Part shown: positions 56,718 through 64,000 of the stretch, in pieces
How the letters are laid out: every line of letters begins with the position of its first letter
Numbering within the stretch: position 1 is the first letter of the stretch
Origin: Platerodrilus igneus
Lineage: Eukaryota > Arthropoda > Insecta > Coleoptera > Lycidae
DNA length: 64,000 nucleotides
Assembly: GCA_036346225.1 (NCBI GenBank)
Contig: JARFIW010000500.1
Coordinates: forward strand, 3,100,001 to 3,164,000
Direction of reading: 5' to 3'
The notes under the pieces: generated by a model
What the model was told of the DNA's origin: nothing
The model's input: only the letters and a program-made list of their open reading frames with translations
Database searches by the model: none
Program-made: the position numbers and the translations under genes

Positions 56718-56740
56718 CGTGTGATGACCAAGGATTGAAT

Positions 56741-57167
56741 TATAATAAATGCAATAATGGGTTATTGGTCCAATTTTTTAATCAAACTCTTTGTTTTTTT
56801 GCCAAGCTTTCGATTTATTTTTTAAATCTTCATCAGGGTCCTATGTAAGAGGAGTTATGTACATCAACTATACTAAGAAATTACAAATACTTACAAAATA
56901 TGAGTACTAAATAGTTTATAAATAAATAAATATACATTTAGCAGATTTAGAAGTGTCAGCTAAACCCTAAATCTGCTAAATGTATATTTATTTATAAACT
57001 ATTTAGTACTCTTGTTTTGTAAGTATTTGTAATTTATTAGTATAGTTGATGTTCATAACTTCTCTTACATAGGAGCCTGATGAAGATTTAAAAAATAAAT
57101 CGAAAGCTTGGCGAAAAAACAAAGAGTTCGATTAAAAAATTGGACCAATAAACCCGTTATTGCATTT

Positions 57168-57175
<8 letters not shown>
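56741..57175. repeat. Foldback with 210-bp arms and Penelope-type termini
   Basis: Left arm 56741-56950, loop 56951-56966 (AAGTGTCAGCTAAACC), right arm 56967-57175. The arms are nearly perfect complements (outer TATAATAAATGCAATAA, inner GCAGATTTAG). Each arm holds CTGATGA, then A, then GATTTA-loop-TAAATC, then GAAAGCTTGG (right arm 57077-57110; left arm complement 56804-56836). This resembles the terminal repeats of Penelope-like elements and the hammerhead core. It is bounded by (AT)n on both sides. Confidence 0.93.

Positions 57176-57210
<35 letters not shown>
57176..57210. repeat. (AT)n microsatellite, right of foldback
   Basis: About 17 AT units between the foldback and the primer-site-like array. 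Confidence 0.95.
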
Positions 57211-57212
<2 letters not shown>

Positions 57213-57214
<2 letters not shown>

Positions 57215-57370
57215 TATGAAATTTAGCCTTTTTACAAGCCCCATGATTGGTGCGCAATTAAAATTGCTATGAAATAGCCCCTACGTTGGTGTGCCCTTAA
57301 GATTGCTATGAAATAGCCCTTTTTAGGATTTAAGCCCCTACGATGGGTGCCATTAATATTGCTATGAAAT
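57213..57370 (-). repeat. Tandem array of LTR-end plus tRNA-Lys-primer-like units
   Basis: GCTATGAAAT recurs at 57213, 57266, 57305 and 57361. Between these lie sequences like the tRNA-Lys 3' end: AGCCCCATGATTGGTGCGCA (57237), AGCCCCTACGTTGGTGTGCC (57276) and AGCCCCTACGATGGGTGCCA (57333). On the minus strand this is LTR terminus (ATTTCATAGC) followed by a primer site close to that at 51988. It suggests the leader of another minus-strand LTR element, multiplied. Confidence 0.65.
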
Positions 57371-59338
57371 CCTCTTTCTTTCTATCTGTTGTAATAATTT
57401 AAATGAAGCAATCTAAAATTACACAGTCTAATGATTGATAATATGTGCAATTTTATGTCAATTCAAAAATTAGCCCCTGAATGAATTATTCACATTCACT
57501 AAATTTAATTTTCCTGAAGGCCAGCAAAAATATCTTTGTAATTACTCTAAAGTACCTTTCAAACGTTCAAAAATGATTTTCCTATTTTTAAATTCTCAAA
57601 TGACCTTTTTGTTGAATTTACAGATGTATAATATTTAGCAAAGATTAAAATTGAAACAGTCTTTAACTAATAAAAATTTTAAGATCTCTAACCTACGTTT
57701 TCCTTGCTCGTCACTGGAATTGCCTGTCTGTGGTTAGCACCCCTTGATTGTTACAGCTTGACTTGCTTCACTTGATTGGCCAGAATGATGGATTAATGGT
57801 TGCTTGTATTTTTCCCCTTGTATTTCTAGAGTAACTTGGAGTATCTTCACGTTTATTTTATATTTCCATGTAATAATTTATTTGGACGTGTTTTCAGACA
57901 TATTATTTAAATATGCCTTTATTCGAATACGTTTTCTTGGATCTTTATTTGAATACGTTTACTTGCATCTTTATTCAAAGCCCTAAATTTGTTAAATATT
58001 TAAAATAAAATACAATTAATAGTTTATCTTACGTTTACGCGGAAAACGGTCTATTTTTTGCACATATTGGCACTTTCAATTTTTCACTTTTAATAAATTC
58101 TTTACTTTCATTAAATGTTACTGGTACGTAATTTTCACTTTAAATCGACGTGACTCGTGCTCTGTTGAAGATATACTGTCTGTTTTCGAGTTTCCCATTG
58201 TATTTAGAAGCTCCTCCTTCCAGCGTTTTTAATTGGCGCGCATTGCGTGTTTATTGATAAACGTTTGTAATTTTCTCCTATCTCTGTAGAACCTTGGTAT
58301 TTCTCAAATTCCCTGGTTTCAATTGTTGTACTTTCATTCAATCTCGCACGTCGACATTCAATATATCACAGTATCTTATTAGAATTTCCAAATATCCATT
58401 GCAATTTTGTCACATATTTCATATTTGTGTCATTTATAGTCCAATGCTTATCGTATAGCGAACCGCCTGTTATTTATTGTTTTTTTAATTGAAATATGTT
58501 GGATTTTCATGTAAATATAATATTCCTAGTCACGTATTCATTTTCTAATAATGACATATTTGAATGCGTTTACTTATTCATGTGTTCACATTTTTGAGGA
58601 TATTCTTAAATAGCTAGGATCCCAGGTTATTTATCAATCCCGATAATGTGTTTATATTAATGCAATTTGTTGCATTTAGAACCTTATCTTTTACTCATGT
58701 CTATTTAATTCTGGACTTAGAAATTTAACTTAAAACATATTATACGACTATTTTGATAACAAAGATTTAATACTTGTAAATATAGCAGGACTGAAGGCAC
58801 TTCATTCTAGATTTTGTTTAAAGTTTTCTAGTTTATTGTGCACATGAGACGTTACCGTTTACATTACTATGCAGGGAATTTAGGATGCTAATAATTATAT
58901 TTACTTCGATTTTTTTTGTACTGTGAAAATCTTTCGGAATATTGTGAAAAACTATCAGGAATGTATTTATTATTTTGTGAAAATTTTTATACTAAAAATC
59001 TGTCGGGATATTTTGTAAAGATATTGTTTTCTCCACGGGCTGGGTTTTCCTTTTATTTTGTAGCATGTTTTTCTAAGTAGAGGTTTTGTAAATGTTCTTT
59101 TGTATTATAATTTTAACTAGAGGTTTGTAACTAAATTCCTTTCTTGAGGTTTTCTTTCTTAATGGCCCACGCCACTCTATGACTTTTTAGATAGCATGGC
59201 ATTACTTCACTAAATTTCCCCCTTGTTTTGTTGCGGTATTCGGTGTGGACTTACTGTTTCTTTGCTTTCTCTTGTTTGCACGGATTACCGTATCAAATAG
59301 ATCACTAATTATAACCAATTCCAACATCTCCATTTGAT
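57371..59338. other. Unassigned; possible LTR of the element read at 57.2 kb
   Basis: No gene recognised. If 57213-57370 is a minus-strand primer region, the LTR would extend rightwards here. A short tandem repeat (TTTATTCGAATACGTTTTCT and TTTATTTGAATACGTTTACT) occurs at 57918-57975, with a related TTTGAATGCGTTTACTTATT at 58559. No second LTR copy was seen. Confidence 0.3.
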
Positions 59339-62100
59339 CTAAATTTGTAAACTAGTATTCGCAAAACAAAACGTATGCTTGTTTGTAGAAAAGACTTTTG
59401 TAAGGAAGTCTACAACCATTTTCAATGAGGTCACATAATTGAATTTCACTAAACCACTATTAACTTTCTCCCTAATAAGTGCTATCTGGTTCAGCAGTGA
59501 ATTTAGAAGCACAAGAATTAGCTCCACCTTGTATACTAAACAAGTATCATGTAGCGAATCTTCTTGTTTTACAAATTGTTTGCCCAGTTTGCATCACTAT
59601 AAACAGTAAACTTAGAATCAGTATTCTTACTGAACTTTAGTTTTGCATTAATTGTATCTTTAGGATAACGGCTTTGAAACTCCTGCTATAAACTTCCCAC
59701 AACTTCCTGGTATGGTACGTTAATCGATTTCTCAGTATTTTCATCAAACTTTGAGATTTTTTGCTGTAAGTTGTAACACATTTGCAGTCACTCATACTAA
59801 AACATTCCTAATCTTTGTACATATATTTTTATTGGATTATTGAATATTCTTGATTCTTGTCATCTATCATCATACTTAAAACATATATAGCTCTTTCCAG
59901 ATCTTTGATTTTAAATCTTGATAATTTTGAATTAAATTCATTTTTAGTGTTAACGTCATTACTAAAAATCAGTAAATCGCCAACAAATATGGCAACTATG
60001 ATAATTTTCTTATAAAAAATTGACATTTGACAGTAGTCCCAAGTCTGTCAGACCTTCCGTTCACGATATATCTGCAGTTATATCTTTTTCCATTTAGTTT
60101 CTTTCAACTTAGAATACACAAGAATCACTTTTGCAACTATGGCAACCATAATCCTTTAACCATTTGCTTAATTTAAAATTCAAAACTCTACTGGCCTGTT
60201 TAAGACCAAACAGATTTATGAAGCTTACACACTGAAGCAAGTTTTCAATAATGAAACACTTTAGGACTACCGTCTGAACATGCCTATGGCTGAAGCATAT
60301 AAACTTCTTCACTTAAGTCGCACTGTAAAAACGCACAAATTGCATCCATTTGGTTTATGACAAGATCTCATTTTGCTGCTAATGCTCTCAACAGCCTAAT
60401 CGAAGAATATCTCAGGTGAATAAGTATTCTGATAATCAATACCCTGCCGTTCAGAACATCCCTTGATTAACAATCGTGCCCAGTAACATGCAATAGTGTC
60501 ATCTTTATTATATTTAGCCTTTAAGACCCATTTGCAATTTATTGCTTTGTGAATAGGTGGTAGTTCAACAAGAAGTCATTAGTTGTTTTCAGTGATTTAT
60601 ACTCTTCACACTACAAAGCATTGTCGCTTCTCGACAAAGTTTTGATTAATGAAATAGGATCATTTACTTCTTAGGATGCACACATTATGTAGCCATCACT
60701 TTTTCTTGGTTTTGGAGTACGTTAGGATCTTCCTAAACGACCAAACTCCTGAATACATGCGGTGGGTACATAATCAACATCAAGATCCAATTGCTGAGAC
60801 AATTCTGTCGAATAGGTCGATGAACATCTACAAGCTGGTCATAAAATTCTCCACTGCTTGTAAATTCGTTAGCAAATTCACGTTCCACATGATGATCAGC
60901 TTCAACAATGTGATCTGCACGTATGATCTCTTTAGAGGACTCCACTCCGGAAGAAAAGAGCTTTTATGTATATCACTATTTGCTTTAATACTGAAGGCAT
61001 TGTTTTCCAAAAACTGCACATCTCTACTGATTAGTGACTATTATATTTCAAGTTATATAATTGATATGCTCTAAATTGATCAATGTATTCCATCATTCTG
61101 CACTCCCCAGCATTTGCATCAAGTTTTCTTCGTTTTTCCTTAGGATCATGCATCATTGCTTTACCTTCAAAAGTGTGCAAATTTGTTTAATTTGGTTGGG
61201 CATTTTTTACCACACTTACTCTGTAGTTTTAACAGAGCCCTTAGATGGTGGTGATATGTTAACCAAGTATACTGATGTGAAACGGTTTCACCCGAATATT
61301 CTTGAAATAAACCAGTGTTATATAACATACCACATGCACATTCAACATGCCATTATATTTTGGCATATTTAGGGGAATTTAGCGATGCTGAATTCCAAAT
61401 TCACTTAATACTTTACCCAGTTTTGCATTGCAGTATTTGCTATGGTTGTTAGTACTTCATACTTTAATCTCTTTACCCGTTTGATTTTCAACAAGCTTTT
61501 TGAAATTCTCAAATTGTTCACACACTATATCCTTTCTTTTAATACTGTATACAAAAACTTTTCGATTAAAGCCATCTAAAAGCACCAAAAAATAACCAAA
61601 ATCTCCAAGTAAATTTACTGTCATAGGTCCACAAACATCTGAATAAACCAACACTAAAATTGTTTTAGCATGAGTACCGTGTAATTTAAGGGTTTCTATG
61701 TTGTTTTCCTTTAAGACAAATTATACAAGTACTTTCCTTATGCACGCTATTAAAATTAAAATCCACACCTTCAACTAAACCCGACTTTAACTTTTGTAGA
61801 TATGACACAAGCGACGATGCCAAAGATCTTCATTACCCGCTTTTCTGACCGCTAGACTACTATGCACTGTTGCATTTTTAAACAGTGTAATCTATTAACT
61901 AGGCTCGCTGTTGCCATCACATTACAGTTTTTGTCCAATATTTTACAACTATTGGGATCAAATTTAACTGCATTTCCACCTGTAGTGGTTTTAGTGACAG
62001 ATAGAAGATTAACACAAAGGAACACAGAGGATTCTTAAATTTGATATACGTAATTTATTTTACCTTCGGTAACTTTTAAAGCTACGTCACCCACGCAGCT
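59339..62100 (-). pseudogene. Ty1/copia pol remnant: integrase to RNase H
   Basis: Minus strand. The GAG-pre-integrase region near 62000-61750 shows NCNVMATASLVNRL and SEKRVMKIF. Integrase 61654-61457: LVYSDVCGPMTVNLLGDFGY, FLVLLDGFNRKVFVYSIKRK and EQFENFKKLVENQTGKEIKV. RT 60312-60109: LFGLKQASRVLNFKLSKWLK, then DYGCHSCKSDSCVF. 60026-59829: IIIVAIFVGDLLIFSND (copia FVDDLLI box with its first Asp changed to Gly), then KSRFKIKDL-like sequence. RNase H 59527-59339: IALIREKVNSGLVKFNYVTS. YGLKQASRxW and SDVCGPM are copia hallmarks, and integrase precedes RT as copia requires. It is dead by stops, shifts and the Gly. Confidence 0.88.
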
Positions 62101-62559
62101 AACCGCTAAGCATGTATTATCTGTAACTTAAACGTGTTGACAATCGATGTCTGTGCTATCTTCTATCCAATCGCATTTGTATGACATCTATCGGGTATAA
62201 TCATGAAGTTCATACCCGACAGGCCAGCTGTAATAAACACATTATATGAAGTGGAGGTGTTTCATTGATTAAAGCTCAACCAGAAGTGCCTACCTTAGGA
62301 GATAAACATATGACATAAAGCGCAGGCACCAAATCAAACCCTAATAGATAGGATGTACAATTACAAGAATTAAGTACCAACGTGTTAAAAAATGAAAGAA
62401 ACCAGTCTGTGTATGACAATACGAGAACTGCAATCATTTCAATAACAAATAACCTACAAAATGCGTTGGAACGCAATACCCGAAATAGACTTAACGGGGA
62501 ACATTGCAGAAAACTGGTAAATGTAGAAAGCAAGATTCTTAAATTATAAGAGCTGCGAA
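62100..62559. other. Junction between copia and gypsy pieces
   Basis: No domain recognised. A stretch at 62268-62312 (AAAGCTCAACCAGAAGTGCC) resembles one at 63400-63440 (AAAGGTCGACCAGAAGCATC), both continuing to GATAAACAT. This may mark related ends of the inserted gypsy segment. Confidence 0.35.
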
Positions 62560-63430
62560 AATCCCAAAAAAAAAAGATTTATTATATGGGATAAGTTCGG
62601 CCCCAGAAATATTTGCAAACAGATTCAATAAACTGTTTAATTTCATAGGCATAGCGGTCTATGTTGGCGACCTTTGATATTTAGAAAATCAAAAGCCAAA
62701 CATGATAATCTAAAATGTTTTAGAGACTGCAAAAAAACAATATAACATTTAACTTAAATAAATGCAAATTTGCCCAAACGGAAATAAAATATTTGGGTCA
62801 CAAATTTCGAAAAATGGAGTCTCTCATAGAGTCGATTAAAGCGTTATGAGAAATACTAAGTCCTAAGACTAACGATAACCAGCATTACGTAAGTAAATTC
62901 ATCTCAAAATTTTATGACAAACACTACACCAATTAGAAAATGTTTAAGAATAATTCTGCCTTCAAATGGGAACCAGCCTTAACTAAACTAAAAGAAAGAC
63001 TGAGATAGACCCATCCTACAATACTGTGATGTAAATAAAGAAATGCCAGTAGACAATTCGATGTTGGACACAGGGGCGGCCTTAATACAAAATAGCTTAC
63101 TGGTAGCATATGCGTCCAAAACACTAACCGACACACAGAAAGGCTGTGCGCAAATAGAAAATAATGTACTTGCCATCTGTTTTGAATTAAATAAAGTTCA
63201 CGATTATATTTACGGTAAAAGTGAGATAATAGTCTAAACGGATCAACTGCTACTAAGAGTATTTTAAAAACTCTTAAACCAATGTCTTATCTAGTTACAA
63301 AGGATGTTCATACAATTACAAAAATATGACTTCAAGCTAGTCCACAAAAGAGGGAAAGATATAATTATAGTCCACACCTTGTCATTACATAAGGTTGAGT
63401 TAAAGGTCGACCAGAAGCATCTACGCTACA
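62560..63430 (+). pseudogene. Ty3/gypsy RT-RNase H fragment inside copia
   Basis: Plus strand. RT: GISSAPEIFANRFNKLFNFI, then GIAVYVGDL (VYVDDI box with an Asp changed to Gly). Thumb: KYLGHKF-like and SKNGVSH. Then NSAFKWEPALTKLKE-like near 62950. RNase H at 63043-63237 reads GAALIQNSLLVAYASKTLTD, then TQKGCAQIENNVLAICFELN and KVHDYIYGKSEIIV. After 63240 come the NQCL, RMFIQLQKYDFKLVHKRGKD and VHTLS-like segments. Orientation opposite to the copia on both sides shows nesting. Multiple stops and frameshifts. Confidence 0.82.
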
Positions 63431-63479
63431 AGATAAACATAGGACAATATGAATCGATGTTTTGATTCATAGAATTTCC

Positions 63480-63924
63480 CACAGCAAAGGATACAAAATT
63501 TAATTTTTCTGGTTGAATATTTCACTGCTTGCGTTTTTTATGTTTTGCTGGGTAATTTTTAACTATATGCTCTAATTTATGACATTAAAACGCTTTTACT
63601 TGAATGTTTGTTTACCAAACACAGCAGTAGCCTCGCTCTCAGATAAGTTCCCTCTTTCTTTAATTTCTTGCAGTGCCTTTGTTTTTACCAGATCAGACAT
63701 AATCTATAAACCAGACGATTCTAGACTCATTATCATTGACTTATGTTTGTCGGGCAATTCTGTCAATAATAAAGTTCCTACCCATTCATTATCTATATTC
63801 AATTTTACATTGCACAGCATATAAGCTGTCATTAGACTTATGTTTGACACCTTGCTCAATACAGTATTTAAATTACTTGAATGTGACAACTGTCAATGAG
63901 AATGTTAGAAGGGGCATAATATAA
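63480..63924 (-). pseudogene. Ty1/copia gag remnant
   Basis: Minus frame 63889-63704 reads MTAYMLCNVKLNIDNEWVGT, then LLLTELPDKHKSMIMSLESS. Then in shifted frames come SDLVKTK and LLCLVNKHSSK-like sequence. LLxxLPxxYxxMIxSLE is the copia Gag (UBN2-type) pattern. It is on the same strand and upstream of the copia pol at 62.1-59.3 kb, so it is probably the gag of that element, separated by the gypsy insertion. It runs off toward the window edge without a recognised LTR. Confidence 0.7.
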
Positions 63925-64000
63925 ATAGATAGAAAGTGGCATTTCCTGTAAATTTTTAGCTTAAAATTTATATCGGTGCAATGTTTTACTTCTTTGACGG

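Noticed and set aside
57077..57110. Calling a functional hammerhead ribozyme
   Set aside because: The core order is present, but an extra A follows CTGATGA and no UH cleavage site with a matching stem I or III could be identified. Kept only as a hammerhead-like motif.
60676..61074. 132-codon plus frame in the copia region
   Set aside because: It overlaps the copia pol that reads with family motifs on the minus strand; no resemblance of its own.

Overview
The window is AT-rich, intron-bearing animal DNA with a dense load of old transposable elements. The mix is Ty3/gypsy, BEL/Pao, copia, Penelope-like, RTE-like and CR1/Jockey-like elements, an irritans-type mariner, MITEs and a KRAB-A-domain-containing-2-like (KRBA2-like) integrase transposon. 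That mix, plus a perfect tRNA-Lys primer site, points to an arthropod, most likely an insect. This is inference; no species marker is present. Coding remnants were found by reading conceptual translations on both strands. Nearly all are broken by stops and frameshifts.

Host genes. The clearest is on the minus strand: two adjoining 3' exons (45288-45456 and 35802-36335) of a BCAR3/SH2D3-family (NSP) adaptor, joined in phase across a 9-kb intron. Shorter exon-like segments with good splice signals lie at 25.4, 25.8, 26.1-26.35 and 33.6-33.8 kb; I do not recognise their proteins. A decayed multi-exon C2H2 zinc-finger gene lies at 0.3-1.2 kb.

Layout. 0.3-1.2 kb zinc-finger fossil; 1.6-3.5 kb gypsy remnant (-); 4.0-4.9 kb repeat plus RTE endonuclease; 5.7-6.8 kb Penelope-like remnant (-); 7.2-10.5 kb BEL/Pao (-), broken by a small repeat and a complete but dead mariner; 10.5-12.4 kb gypsy (-); 13.9-16.2 kb RTE (+); 16.8-17.7 kb Penelope-like RT (+); 18.1-18.3 kb long palindrome; 20.1-23.7 kb gypsy (-); 25-29 kb candidate host exons with a mariner relic; 29.3-33.5 kb nearly intact CR1/Jockey-like LINE (+); 35.8-45.5 kb BCAR3-like 3' end, its intron holding a MITE and a 2.93-kb tandem duplication of the KRBA2-like transposon; 46.1 kb MITE; 48.4-49.5 kb LINE remnant (-); 50.3-56.7 kb young Ty3-type LTR element with 1.66-kb LTRs; 56.7-57.4 kb foldback and an array of primer-site-like sequences; 59.3-63.9 kb copia (-) interrupted by a gypsy fragment (+).

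The most unusual object is the 50.3-56.7 kb LTR element. Its LTRs are nearly identical, so it moved recently, yet it lacks reverse transcriptase, RNase H and the integrase core. Gag and protease are kept, and an in-frame deletion joins protease to the integrase tail. It has an in-frame TGA between gag and protease and a possible leader intron that would remove the primer-binding site. It looks like a non-autonomous derivative that must borrow replication enzymes.
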